Source: Oleiagrimonas sp963747595 (GTDB lineage Bacteria; Pseudomonadota; Gammaproteobacteria; Xanthomonadales; Rhodanobacteraceae). From it: 64,000 bases of DNA. Made by a program: the position numbers and the translations under genes. The notes under the pieces are model-generated. The model saw nothing but the letters and a program-made list of their open reading frames with translations. It was not told where the DNA came from and made no database searches. Position 1 is the stretch's first letter. Every line of letters begins with the position of its first letter. Below are positions 34,853-44,062 of the stretch, piece after piece. The stretch is from positions 372,001-436,000 of the forward strand of contig CAVVFO010000001.1 of assembly GCA_963747595.1 (NCBI GenBank), given 5' to 3'.

Positions 34853-36283
34853 TCAGCGCGGCCCGCCGCTGCCAGTTGTCACAGGCGCGGAGGATGGCAG
34901 CGGGCTGGTGCTTGCGGCGGCGGGTCCGTCATGTGTCATGCCGCGGTCGGTGGAGTTGCTGTCCATGACGCCGTTGATGCCGCTGCCGGACTGGGCGCTG
35001 GCTGGGGCCGGGATGGACGTTGCTGGTGCGGCGGATGCGGCCGGAGCGGGCGTGGAGCCGGGCGCGGAGGGTGCAGATGATCCGGCGCCTGGCGGTGTGC
35101 CGCTGGAGCTGGCGGAGTTCGGCGTGGTGCCTGCCTGGATGCCCAGTGCCTGATCCAGTGCGGCGTCGAAACGTTGTGGATCCTGGATTTGCGGCGCGTG
35201 TCCGAGATTGGGCAGTTTGATGAGGGTCGCGTCGGGGATGGTGCTCGCTGCCTCCACTTCCAGCTTGCGATAGTTGCCCAGCCTGGCGGCGACGGTCGGC
35301 GGCGCCATATCGTGCCCCAGTGATGTATGGTCATTCTGACCGATGATCAGGGTCGTGGGCACACGGATGTTTTCCAGTTCATGGACCACCGGCTCGGTGT
35401 AGATCATGGCGTAGGTCTTGGCTGCGGCCCATGCCACCTTGTCGCGACCCGGTCCCTTGTACATGCCTGCCTGCAGACGCGCCCAGCGTGCATACGCGGG
35501 GGTCCATGTGCCGTTGTAGTAGAACTTCTTCTGATAGGCGCGGATGCTGGCGAGGTTGGTTTTCCGGGTCTTGGCATACCAGTCGTCGATACTGCGCCAC
35601 GGCACGCCCTTGGCCTGCCAGTCCTCCAGCCCCATCGGGTCCACGAGCACCAGCTTGTCGACACCGCGCGGGTACATCAGCGCGTAGCGCATGGCCAGCA
35701 TGCCGCCCATGGAATGGCCGATGACAGTGACGGCTCCGATCTTCAGCGAACTCAGCAGGTCGTGCGTGTTGGCAGCCAGCTGCTGAAAACTGTACTGGTA
35801 GCCGGCGGGCTTGCTGGATTTGCAGAACCCGATCTGATCCGGCGCGATCACGCGGTAGCCGGCCTTGGTCAGCGCCTTGATGGTGCCGTGCCAGTAGTTG
35901 CTGCAGAAATTCTTGCCGTGCAGCAGCAGGGCTACCTGGCCGTTGGGGCTGGTCGGTTGCACATCCATGTATGCCATTTGCACGGCTTGGCGCTGACTCT
36001 TGAAGCGATACCTTTGCACCGGGTAGGGATAGGTGACCTCTTCGAGGTCCGGGCCCAGCGGCTGTACCGCTCCCGTGCCGGCCATGGGCGGTTGCGTTGC
36101 CGAGGTGAGGGCCGCCGGTGACGCGGTGCTTGCCGCTGGGGCCGGCGTCGATGCAGCGGTGTCGGCATGGGTGGGCGTGCTGCTGGTCGGTGGGGCATCC
36201 TGGGCTGTGGCCCGCGCCGCGGTTGCGGCAAGGCCCAGCCCGCAGGCCGCGCTCAGAAACAGGACGAAGGCATGACGCTGCAT
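34853..36283 (-). CDS. Secreted alpha/beta hydrolase with low-complexity tails
   Basis: A 476-residue protein. Signal peptide about 1-27 (FVLFLSAACGLGLAATAARA). A Pro/Ala/Ser/Thr-rich segment (about 29-66) precedes the hydrolase core (about 80-385) and a second one (about 386-476) follows it. The triad is S191 in GHSMGG, D318 in IIGQNDHT and H362 in LGHAPQIQ. The fold covers esterases and lipases; the substrate is unknown. GGAG before ATG 36283 supports the start. Export to periplasm or outside is inferred from the signal peptide. Confidence 0.8.
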   Translation of the reverse strand: MQRHAFVLFLSAACGLGLAATAARATAQDAPPTSSTPTHADTAASTPAPAASTASPAALTSATQPPMAGTGAVQPLGPDLEEVTYPYPVQRYRFKSQRQAVQMAYMDVQPTSPNGQVALLLHGKNFCSNYWHGTIKALTKAGYRVIAPDQIGFCKSSKPAGYQYSFQQLAANTHDLLSSLKIGAVTVIGHSMGGMLAMRYALMYPRGVDKLVLVDPMGLEDWQAKGVPWRSIDDWYAKTRKTNLASIRAYQKKFYYNGTWTPAYARWARLQAGMYKGPGRDKVAWAAAKTYAMIYTEPVVHELENIRVPTTLIIGQNDHTSLGHDMAPPTVAARLGNYRKLEVEAASTIPDATLIKLPNLGHAPQIQDPQRFDAALDQALGIQAGTTPNSASSSGTPPGAGSSAPSAPGSTPAPAASAAPATSIPAPASAQSGSGINGVMDSNSTDRGMTHDGPAAASTSPLPSSAPVTTGSGGPR

Positions 36284-36383
36284 GACGTGCTCCGGAAGAA
36301 CGAATGGGGCCGAACCAGGCGCCGAGCGCGCCCGTTCGATGCACGCAGCATGATGGGTGGTGCGCCTTATGGCCAAACTTCGC

Positions 36384-36412
36384 TTGAGCCGCAACCGCCC
36401 TCGCCGCACAAT
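36384..36412 (+). promoter_or_regulatory. Candidate promoter of trpGDC
   Basis: TTGAGC (36384-36389), 17-bp spacer, CACAAT (36407-36412), about 82 bp before the trpG ATG. Sigma-70-like. No obvious Trp attenuator leader peptide lies between it and trpG. Confidence 0.5.
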
Positions 36413-36494
36413 CGACAGTTTGCGGCTGTCGGCACCCTGTGATTTGGCGCTACCCTGACATGCCCTACCTGTACAGAAACCGACGGATCGGCTC

Positions 36495-37106
<612 letters not shown>

Positions 37107-37134
37107 GACTCCGTTCCACGAGGCAATCATTGAT

Positions 37135-38175
37135 ATGGCGATGACTCCGCAGGAAGCGCTCAAGCGCACCATAGAGCACCGCGAGATCTTCCACGACGAG
37201 ATGATCGAGTTGATGCGCCAGATCATGGCAGGCGAGGTCAGTCCGCTGATGACCGCCGCCATCATCACCGGCTTGCGCGTGAAGAAGGAGACCATTGGCG
37301 AGATCACCGGCGCGGCGCGCGTGATGCGCGAACTGGCGACGCCGGTTCCCGTGCAAGACAGGGCGCATCTGGTCGATATCGTGGGTACCGGCGGCGATGG
37401 TGCCGCCAGCTTCAATATTTCCACCACGGCCATGTTTGTTGCTGCGGCGGCAGGGGCGAAAGTGGCCAAACACGGTGGCCGCAGTGTCTCGTCGAAGTCG
37501 GGAAGTGCCGATCTGCTGGAAGCGCTGGGTGCGCGCATCGACCTGACGCCGCAGCAGGTGGCCAGATGCCTGGATGAGACGGGCATCGGCTTCATGTTCG
37601 CGCCCAATCATCACCCGGCGATGCGGGTGGTGGCACCGGTGCGCCGCGAGATGGGGGTGCGGACACTGTTCAATATCCTGGGGCCGCTGACCAATCCGGC
37701 GGGCGCACCGAACATCCTCATGGGCGTATTCCACGAAGACCTGGTGGGTATCCAGATTCGCGTGCTCGAGCGTCTCGGCGCCTCGCATGCGCTGGTGGTC
37801 TATGGCCGCGACGGACTGGACGAGATCTCGCTGGGCGGGGCCACGCTGATCGGCGAGTTGAAGGACGGCGTGATCCGCGAATATGCCATCGAACCGGAAG
37901 ATTTCGGCCTGCAGATGGCCTCAAGCCGCAACCTGCGCGTGGACGATCCCGGTCAGTCGAAGGCAATGGTGATGGAGGTGCTGACCGGCGCTCCGGGCGT
38001 GCCGCGCGATATCGTCACCTTGAATGCGGGTGCGGCGCTGTACGCCGGCAATGTGGTCGCATCGCTGGCCGACGGCATGGAGCGGGCGCGGGATGCGATC
38101 ATCAGCGGCGCCGCGCGTGCGAAAATGGAGGCTTTCGTGGCCGCCACGCAGCAGCTTTCCGGCGTCCCATCCTGA
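37135..38175 (+). CDS. trpD: Anthranilate phosphoribosyltransferase
   Basis: A 346-residue enzyme joining anthranilate to PRPP in tryptophan synthesis. DIVGTGGDGAASFNIST binds PRPP, and AKHGGRSVSSKSGSADLLEALG and MFAPNHHPAM match the family. GAGG precedes ATG 37135, 28 bp after trpG. Confidence 0.96.
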   Translation: MAMTPQEALKRTIEHREIFHDEMIELMRQIMAGEVSPLMTAAIITGLRVKKETIGEITGAARVMRELATPVPVQDRAHLVDIVGTGGDGAASFNISTTAMFVAAAAGAKVAKHGGRSVSSKSGSADLLEALGARIDLTPQQVARCLDETGIGFMFAPNHHPAMRVVAPVRREMGVRTLFNILGPLTNPAGAPNILMGVFHEDLVGIQIRVLERLGASHALVVYGRDGLDEISLGGATLIGELKDGVIREYAIEPEDFGLQMASSRNLRVDDPGQSKAMVMEVLTGAPGVPRDIVTLNAGAALYAGNVVASLADGMERARDAIISGAARAKMEAFVAATQQLSGVPS

Positions 38176-38211
38176 TTCGTACCCCGACGCAGGCCTGACT
38201 GTGGACATTGC

Positions 38212-39006
38212 ATGAGTACCATTCTCGACCGCATCCTCGCCCGCAAGGCCGAGGAGATCACCCAGCGGCAGGCGCGGACCTCCATCGACGAGCTGCGGGC
38301 CCGGTGCGCGGGCATGCCCGACACTCGCGGGTTCGCCACCTCGCTGGAAGCATCGATGGATGCCGGTCGCCCGGGCGTCATCGCGGAGGTCAAGAAGGCC
38401 AGCCCCAGCCAGGGCGTGATCCGTGCCGATTTCGATCCGGCGGCGATTGCGCGCAGCTATGCGGCCGGAGGGGCCAGTTGCCTGTCGGTGCTGACCGACG
38501 TGGATTTTTTCCAGGGGTGCGATGCCTATCTGCAGCAGGCGCGCGATGCCTGTGCGTTGCCGGTGCTGCGCAAGGATTTCACCATCGATCCGTATCAGGT
38601 GTTGGAGGCGCGTGCCATCGGTGCCGACTGCATCCTGTTGATCGTGGCAGCGCTGGATGACGCCACGTTGCTGGAGCTCAGCCTGGTTGCCGCCGAGCTG
38701 GATCTGGATGTGCTGGTGGAAGTGCATGACGCGGATGAGCTGGAGCGGGCGCTGGCCGTGCCGGCATCGCTGATCGGCATCAACAACCGCGATCTGCGCA
38801 CGTTCGAGACGCACGTGGACACCACGCTTGCGCTGCGTGATCGCGTTCCCGGCGAACGCGTGCTGGTCACCGAGAGCGGGATCAGTACGCAGGAGGATGT
38901 GGCGCAGCTGCGCGCCGGTGGCATCGGCGCCTTTCTGGTGGGCGAGGTCTTCATGCGCGCTGCCGACCCTGGTGTCGAGCTGCGCCGGCTGTTTTTCGGG
39001 CACTGA
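38212..39006 (+). CDS. trpC: Indole-3-glycerol phosphate synthase
   Basis: A 264-residue TIM-barrel, monofunctional (no TrpF domain). Family motifs are VIAEVKKASPSQGVIRADFDP, LPVLRKDFTIDPYQV, LIGINNRDLRTF and VTESGI. It cyclises CdRP to indole glycerol phosphate. It sits 36 bp after trpD and only 5 bp before the HAD gene. Confidence 0.96.
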   Translation: MSTILDRILARKAEEITQRQARTSIDELRARCAGMPDTRGFATSLEASMDAGRPGVIAEVKKASPSQGVIRADFDPAAIARSYAAGGASCLSVLTDVDFFQGCDAYLQQARDACALPVLRKDFTIDPYQVLEARAIGADCILLIVAALDDATLLELSLVAAELDLDVLVEVHDADELERALAVPASLIGINNRDLRTFETHVDTTLALRDRVPGERVLVTESGISTQEDVAQLRAGGIGAFLVGEVFMRAADPGVELRRLFFGH

Positions 39007-39011
39007 AAAAG

Positions 39012-39701
39012 ATGGATGCACCAGGGGGCATGCTGCAGGCGGACGCAGCGGCGCATCGTGTCGTGCTGTTCGATTTCGACGGCGTGTTGCTGCGCGGCGA
39101 TGCGTTTGCCGAGTTCGTGCGGGCGCGCTTCAAGCGCGCACGGTGGCGGCTGGGTCTGGGACTGCTGTTGGCGTTGCCATTGTTGCCCAGCCTGTTGCTC
39201 ACCCGGCGCTGGGTGGAGCGGGCGCTGATATTTGCCGTGCTGGTGGGTGTATCGGAGCCGAGATACCGGGCACTCGCGCGCGAGTTCGGCATTGAGCTGG
39301 CACGTCAGCCCGGCCGGTTCCATCGCGCCGCACTGACGAGGTTGCGGCAGCACCTGGCTGAGGGCGATCGCGTGATCGTGGTCACCGGATGCGAGGACCA
39401 CCTGGTGCGCAGCCTGTTCCGCGAGCTGGGTCTGGCCGACCAGCCGCTGCTCGGCTCGCGGCTCACGCCCGGGCGGTTGGGCATGCGCGTGACTTTGCAC
39501 AATGTGGGCGTGCGCAAAGTCGAGTCATTGCGGACGCTGGGCGTGGTTCCGCCATGGGACGTGGCGTACGGCGATTCCGACTTTGATCTGCCCATGCTGC
39601 GCGAGTCGCGCGAGGTGGTGCTGGTCAACGCCTCGCCAGCGTGGTGCAAGCGCGTCGAGCGGATACTGGGGCGCAGCGTGACGCGGGTGGACTGGCACTG
39701 A
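39012..39701 (+). CDS. HAD-IB phosphatase, PgpC-like
   Basis: A 229-residue HAD hydrolase. Catalytic VLFDFDGVLL (D21, D23), motif II VVTGCED and motif IV YGDSDFDLPML are intact. An early hydrophobic stretch (about 46-65, LALPLLPSLLL) and overall layout resemble phosphatidylglycerophosphatase C (PgpC/YfhB). If so, it dephosphorylates PGP in the inner membrane; a SerB-like role is the alternative. It begins 5 bp after trpC, so it is part of the trp transcription unit by position, not by pathway. Confidence 0.72.
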   Translation: MDAPGGMLQADAAAHRVVLFDFDGVLLRGDAFAEFVRARFKRARWRLGLGLLLALPLLPSLLLTRRWVERALIFAVLVGVSEPRYRALAREFGIELARQPGRFHRAALTRLRQHLAEGDRVIVVTGCEDHLVRSLFRELGLADQPLLGSRLTPGRLGMRVTLHNVGVRKVESLRTLGVVPPWDVAYGDSDFDLPMLRESREVVLVNASPAWCKRVERILGRSVTRVDWH

Positions 39702-39805
39702 GGCCGGTGCGTGCGGCTCGTTGCCTGCGATCATGCGTGCGTCATCCTGCGTGCATATATATGCGCCACTGCAGATGCAGCTTCGCCGCATGCATCGATG
39801 GCGGT

Positions 39806-40465
39806 TCAACGCGTGCCCAGCACCACGATGGTCTTGCCGGAAACGTCGATCATGCGCTGCTCCTCGAGCTGCTTGAGGACCCGTCCGACCATCTCCCGCG
39901 AGCAGCCGACGATGCGGCTCAGCTCCTGCCGTGAAATGCGGATCTGGGTACCCTCCGGATGGGTCATCGCGTCCGGTTCCTCGCACAAGTCCAGCAGCGT
40001 GCGAGAGACGCGGTGGGAGACATCCATGAACGCCATCCGCCGCACCTGACGGGAGGTCTGCAGCAGGCGCTTGGTCAGCTGCACGCTGATGGAAAAGAGC
40101 AGCCTGGGGCACTCCTCGTGCAGTGTGGAGTCGAACAGCTGGAACAGTCGCTCGTAACTGATTTCCGCCAGCTCGCAGGGCGTGCGGGTGCGGACCAGGG
40201 ATTCGCGCTGCGACTGTTCGACGAACAGCCCCATTTCGCCAATGAACTGGCCCCGGTTGATATAGGCCAGAATCAGTTCGCGTCCGTCCTCGTCCTCGGT
40301 ACAGACGGTGACCGACCCCTCGATCACGAAATACAACGTGGTTGCCGGATCCCCCGGCCGCATGATGGCGGTCTTGCTGGGGTAGCGCCGACGGTGGCAT
40401 TGCGCCAGAAAGCGTTCCATCGACGCCGGGTCTGCCGCCAAGCCCTGCGGGGCTTGCTGTGACAT
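39806..40465 (-). CDS. clp: CRP-like transcription regulator Clp
   Basis: A 219-residue CRP/FNR-family protein. A cyclic-nucleotide domain (about 20-130) contains the segment RTRTPCELAEISYERL that characterises Xanthomonas Clp, where the Glu (E98 here) is implicated in c-di-GMP control. HTH DNA-binding region RISRQELSRIVGCSREMVGRV (about 176-196). In Xanthomonas Clp activates virulence and exoenzyme genes and is inhibited by c-di-GMP. Start is ATG 40465; longer frames extend into the promoter. Confidence 0.9.
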   Translation of the reverse strand: MSQQAPQGLAADPASMERFLAQCHRRRYPSKTAIMRPGDPATTLYFVIEGSVTVCTEDEDGRELILAYINRGQFIGEMGLFVEQSQRESLVRTRTPCELAEISYERLFQLFDSTLHEECPRLLFSISVQLTKRLLQTSRQVRRMAFMDVSHRVSRTLLDLCEEPDAMTHPEGTQIRISRQELSRIVGCSREMVGRVLKQLEEQRMIDVSGKTIVVLGTR

Positions 40466-40851
40466 GAAGTTCTGCTGTAGCAAATATTTTAATTGGGCCA
40501 CGGAAATGCGTCCGATAGAACTTGAAAGAAGTAACGGGCAACCTGTGTTTTCCCCAATTGTCCGCGCCAGGACCAGCGGCCTCGCCCTTCCCGCATGGTA
40601 CACAACTACGGTGCCGGATGGGCGGGGCCTCATGTTCGGCCCATTCAGGTCTGCGCGCAGGTCCGCGCGGACTGCGTCTTCAAATCATGGGGTGCATGGC
40701 GCATAATCCACGGTTCGATGACCGGCCGTGCTGTCGATGTCGAAACAGATCAGGCCGCGGACCTGCGCGTTCGCGGATGCGTCCCTTGCGGGGATTCACG
40801 AGTCCGCCGCCATCACTTCGTGCTGCCGTCCAACGGCCCACAGGAGCAGTC
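40466..40851. other. clp/speD divergent intergenic region
   Basis: About 386 bp without a supported gene. A speD promoter lies at 40679-40707, leaving a leader of about 138 nt before speD. Near clp there is an AT-rich stretch (40480-40500) with TAAAAT on the minus strand as candidate -10. I see no obvious riboswitch fold but cannot exclude one. Confidence 0.5.
40679..40707 (+). promoter_or_regulatory. Candidate speD promoter
   Basis: TTCAAA (40679-40684), 17-bp spacer and CATAAT (40702-40707). This predicts a start near 40714 and a long 5' leader. Confidence 0.5.
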
Positions 40852-41634
40852 GTGGTCAAACCGATTCCGCGCCTGAGGCTCCAGGGTTTCAACAACCTGA
40901 CCAAGGCCTTGAGCTTCAACATCTATGACGTCTGCTACGCCGTTTCCAGGGAACAGCGTCAGCGCTACATCGAGTACATCGATGAAGCCTACGACGCTGA
41001 TCGCCTGACCCAGATCCTCACCGACGTGGCCGACATCATCGGCGCCAACGTGCTCAACATCGCGCGTCAGGACTACGATCCGCAGGGCGCCTCGGTCACC
41101 ATCCTCATTTCCGAGGAGCCGGTGGTGGACAAGCTCGGCCGCGATTCGATCTCCGGTGCCGTGGCGCATCTGGACAAGAGCCACATTACCGTCCATACCT
41201 ATCCGGAAACGCATCCGCACAATGGCATCGCCACCTTCCGTGCGGATATCGACGTGGCCACCTGCGGCGTGATCTCGCCGCTGCGCGCGTTGAACTACCT
41301 GATCGACAGCTTCGAGTCCGATATCGTCATCATGGATTACCGCGTGCGCGGCTTCACCCGCGACGTGAAGGGCAAGAAGCACTACATCGACCACAAGATC
41401 AACTCGATCCAGGATTACCTGGCGCGGCACATCCGCTCCAAGTACGAGATGTTCGACGTGAACGTGTACCAGGAGAACATGTTCCACACCAAGATGCATG
41501 TGAAGGATGCGGACCTGGATACCTACCTTTTCGAGGCCAGCGCGCACGATCTGTCGTTCAAGGATCGTCGTCGCATCGAATCGCTGCTCAAGCGCGAGAT
41601 CGAGGAGCTGTTCCACGGGCGTAACCTGGTATAG
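40852..41634 (+). CDS. speD: S-adenosylmethionine decarboxylase proenzyme
   Basis: A 260-residue class 1A enzyme making decarboxylated SAM for spermidine synthesis. The proenzyme self-cleaves before S110 in LDKSHITVHTYPE to generate the pyruvoyl group; ADIDVATCGVISPLRALNYL carries the catalytic Cys. Start is GTG 40852 with AGGAG five bases upstream; longer in-frame starts lie in the leader. Single gene, divergent from clp. Confidence 0.96.
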   Translation: MVKPIPRLRLQGFNNLTKALSFNIYDVCYAVSREQRQRYIEYIDEAYDADRLTQILTDVADIIGANVLNIARQDYDPQGASVTILISEEPVVDKLGRDSISGAVAHLDKSHITVHTYPETHPHNGIATFRADIDVATCGVISPLRALNYLIDSFESDIVIMDYRVRGFTRDVKGKKHYIDHKINSIQDYLARHIRSKYEMFDVNVYQENMFHTKMHVKDADLDTYLFEASAHDLSFKDRRRIESLLKREIEELFHGRNLV

Positions 41635-41789
41635 GCGGGGTCCGCGGGGCAGGGCTGGCGGGATCGATCTGCGGCGGGAGGCAGGCGACCGCGGCCGATC
41701 CGCGTGTTCCTCGGGACGGGGGCCCGGGCTCCACGACTCGGCGGAGCGGCGCCACGTGTGGCCGCGCACGCGTCGACCATGGGTGATGG

Positions 41790-42431
41790 TCAGATGCGGT
41801 AGGCAACTGCCTTCATGACCTTCGATGCCGTGTGCATGAGTGCGGCGACCGGCATGGGCAGCCGCTGGCCGCCCCGCTGCTGCGCCTGTTCCGCATGCCG
41901 CGCCTCGTCGGATTGCATCTGCTCCAGCACGGCGCGTGAACGTGCGTCGACATCGGGCAAACGGCGCAGATGATCATCCAGATGCGCTTCCACCTGGCGC
42001 TCCGTCTCGACCACGAACCCCAGGCTGACGCGATCGCTGAATGCCGCAGCGGCCGCGCCGATGCTGAAACTGCCCGCATACCACAGTGCATTGAGGCGGC
42101 TGGGGTGACTCTGCAGTTCGCGCAGGCGCTGTGCGCACCATGCCAGGTGATCGGTTTCCTCGCGCGCCGCGTGCAGCAGGTGGGCCCGGGTATCGACATG
42201 TTTGGCCAGCATTGCCTGCCCCACATACAGCGCCTGCGCGCACACCTCGCCCGTGTGGTTGATACGCATCAGCCCCGCCGCATGGCTGCGCTGCTCGTCA
42301 CTCAGCTCGGCGCTCGGATGCAGATTGCCGGGCGACGGGCGTCGCGCCAGCGGCGTGCCGCCAATGGCCTCCATGGCGTGTTGCATGCGGATCAGGGCGC
42401 GATCGAGACGATTGAGGGTGCGTGCGGTCAT
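41790..42431 (-). CDS. coq7: Ubiquinone hydroxylase Coq7
   Basis: A 213-residue di-iron monooxygenase for the last ubiquinone ring hydroxylation (demethoxyubiquinone step). Iron ligands: E62 (HTGEVCAQALY), E92 and H95 (REETDHLAW), E144 (VVETERQVE), E176 and H179 (SDEARHAEQA). Start ATG 42431. It is one alternative to UbiF; common in Xanthomonadales. Confidence 0.95.
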   Translation of the reverse strand: MTARTLNRLDRALIRMQHAMEAIGGTPLARRPSPGNLHPSAELSDEQRSHAAGLMRINHTGEVCAQALYVGQAMLAKHVDTRAHLLHAAREETDHLAWCAQRLRELQSHPSRLNALWYAGSFSIGAAAAAFSDRVSLGFVVETERQVEAHLDDHLRRLPDVDARSRAVLEQMQSDEARHAEQAQQRGGQRLPMPVAALMHTASKVMKAVAYRI

Positions 42432-42586
42432 GTTCGCTCCGGTTGTCGGGGGTGAGGGTTGTCCATGGGGCACGGGATATTATCCAGTCGGCGCCCGACT
42501 GGCAGATGAAGTGGCTGGTACCTGTGGCAGGAGAGGATATCGAGGTTTTGCTCCACATAAAGGTGCGTACCGGCAGATCGGCATGC

Positions 42587-42592
42587 TATAGT
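42587..42592 (+). promoter_or_regulatory. -10 box of rplM-rpsI
   Basis: TATAGT about 125 bp before the rplM start. -35 is unclear. The resulting long leader fits the autoregulated rplM operon seen in enterics, but no structure is proven here. Confidence 0.4.
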
Positions 42593-42718
42593 TCGCGTTC
42601 AGCACGCCGCCACCCCGGCGGAGTTGCGCGAGGCTTGGCTTTCCGCTATTCTTTCGCGCCTTTCGTTTTGACACTTTTCCGCTCGCCTTCCGAAGGGCGG
42701 CCAACAGGTATTTTCGAG

Positions 42719-43147
42719 ATGAAGACGTTCAGCGCCAAGCCTGAAAGCGTCAAGCGCGACTGGTTTGTGGTCGATGCCACGGGCAAGACGCTCGGTCGCC
42801 TGTGCACCGAGCTGGCTCGTCGCCTGCGCGGCAAGCACAAGCCCGAGTACACGCCGCACGTGGATACCGGCGACTACCTCGTCGTGATCAACGCCGACAA
42901 GATCAACGTCACCGGTCGCAAGATGGATGACAAGCTCTATCACCGTTTCACCGGTTATGTGGGCAACCTCAAGACCATGACATTGCGCGACATGCTGGCC
43001 AAGCATCCCGAGCGCGTGATCGAGATCGGCGTCAAGGGCATGTTGCCGAAAAATCCCCTGGGCCGTGCGATGTACCGCAAGCTCAAGGTCTACAATGGCA
43101 GCGAGCATCCGCACACCGCACAGCAGCCTCAGGCGCTGGAAATCTAA
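42719..43147 (+). CDS. rplM: 50S ribosomal protein L13
   Basis: A 142-residue L13. FVVDATGKTLGRLCTELARRL, HVDTGDYLVVINADKI, GRKMDDKLYHRFTGY and MLPKNPLGRAMYRKLKVY are characteristic. Start ATG 42719, typical MKTFSAKPE. Operon with rpsI, 9 bp apart. Confidence 0.97.
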   Translation: MKTFSAKPESVKRDWFVVDATGKTLGRLCTELARRLRGKHKPEYTPHVDTGDYLVVINADKINVTGRKMDDKLYHRFTGYVGNLKTMTLRDMLAKHPERVIEIGVKGMLPKNPLGRAMYRKLKVYNGSEHPHTAQQPQALEI

Positions 43148-43156
43148 GGGTTCAAC

Positions 43157-43555
43157 ATGGCAACTCAGCAAGCTCAGAACTATGGCACCGGTCGCCGTAA
43201 ATCCTCCGCCGCACGCGTGTTCATGCGCAAGGGCAGCGGACAGATCGTGGTCAACGGCAAGCCGCTGGACGAATTCTTCGGCCGCGAGACCTCGCGCATG
43301 ATCGTTCGCCAGCCACTGAACCTGACCGAGATGAACGACACGTTCGACTTCAAGGTCACCGTGACCGGCGGTGGAACCACCGGCCAGGCCGGCGCCATCC
43401 GTCTCGGCATCTCCCGCGCGCTGGTGGAATATGACGAGACATTGAAGACGCCGTTGCGCCGCGCAGGTTTCATGACCCGCGACGCCCGCGAAGTCGAGCG
43501 CAAGAAGGTCGGTCTGCACAAGGCCCGCCGCGCCACCCAGTTCTCCAAGCGCTGA
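43157..43555 (+). CDS. rpsI: 30S ribosomal protein S9
   Basis: A 132-residue S9. YGTGRRKSSAARVFM, GGGTTGQAGAIRLGISRAL and the basic tail RDAREVERKKVGLHKARR ending FSKR, which reaches the P-site, are intact. Confidence 0.97.
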   Translation: MATQQAQNYGTGRRKSSAARVFMRKGSGQIVVNGKPLDEFFGRETSRMIVRQPLNLTEMNDTFDFKVTVTGGGTTGQAGAIRLGISRALVEYDETLKTPLRRAGFMTRDAREVERKKVGLHKARRATQFSKR

Positions 43556-43570
43556 TCACCGCGCTCGGAC

Positions 43571-43604
43571 CCTGCCGCGCCATCAGTCAGAGCAGCGCGG
43601 CAGG
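43571..43604 (+). terminator. Hairpin after rpsI
   Basis: Ten-base-pair stem CCTGCCGCGC (43571-43580) / GCGCGGCAGG (43595-43604) with no U-run, directly before the tRNA. It may end the rplM-rpsI mRNA or protect its 3' end. Confidence 0.45.
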
Positions 43605-43611
43605 CAAAGAT

Positions 43612-43685
43612 TGGGAGATCGTCTAACGGTAGGACTGCAGACTCTGACTCTGCCTATCCAGGTTCGAATCCTGGTCTCCCAGCCA
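43612..43685 (+). tRNA. tRNA-Gln (CTG)
   Basis: Acceptor TGGGAGA / TCTCCCA (43612-43618, 43675-43681), anticodon stem GCAGA/TCTGC with loop CTCTGAC giving anticodon CTG, T-loop TTCGAAT, and encoded CCA at 43683-43685. Confidence 0.95.
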
Positions 43686-43724
43686 AACAAAAGGCCCCGC
43701 TTCGTGCGGGGCCTTTTGTTTGGC
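43682..43724 (+). terminator. Terminator hairpin overlapping tRNA-Gln 3' end
   Basis: A perfect 19-bp inverted repeat (43682-43700 and 43706-43724) with loop TTCGT, core AAAAGGCCCCGC/GCGGGGCCTTTT. Its left arm begins in the discriminator base and CCA of the tRNA. Confidence 0.85.
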
Positions 43725-43816
43725 TGGAAGGAAGGCAGGCGGACTGTCTGACCGTCGGATTGGACGAAGCCCACAGCCCTTCATGATGGCTTCCGCTGCC
43801 CGGGGGCGCGTCCGTA

Positions 43817-44062
43817 TCAACCGACCGGACGCATCGGAACCGTTCCTTTCACGGGTTCTTGCGGGGAGTCCGGGTGTGTCCGCCCCAGAGTGATGTTTTT
43901 CGAGGCGCGGACGTAGCGGTTGGCGTATGTCCAGATTTCACCCGTCTGCGTGATCAGCACCGTCCAGTAGAGATCCGATTCGGGGCCGTAATCGATCAGG
44001 ATGTGGGCGAAACCTTCGCCTTTCGGGGTGTTCATCGGAATGGGGGGGTTGAGCTGCAGCAT
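43817..44062 (-). CDS. Conserved small hypothetical protein
   Basis: An 81-residue protein from ATG 44062 (MLQLNPPIPMNTPKG) with GAGGA about 9 bases upstream. It has a recognisable conserved core (GFAHILIDYGPESDLYW, then ASKNITLGR), which resembles short proteins scattered in Proteobacteria; no function is known. No signal peptide or membrane segment. It stands alone between tRNA-Gln and rpiA. Confidence 0.65.
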   Translation of the reverse strand: MLQLNPPIPMNTPKGEGFAHILIDYGPESDLYWTVLITQTGEIWTYANRYVRASKNITLGRTHPDSPQEPVKGTVPMRPVG

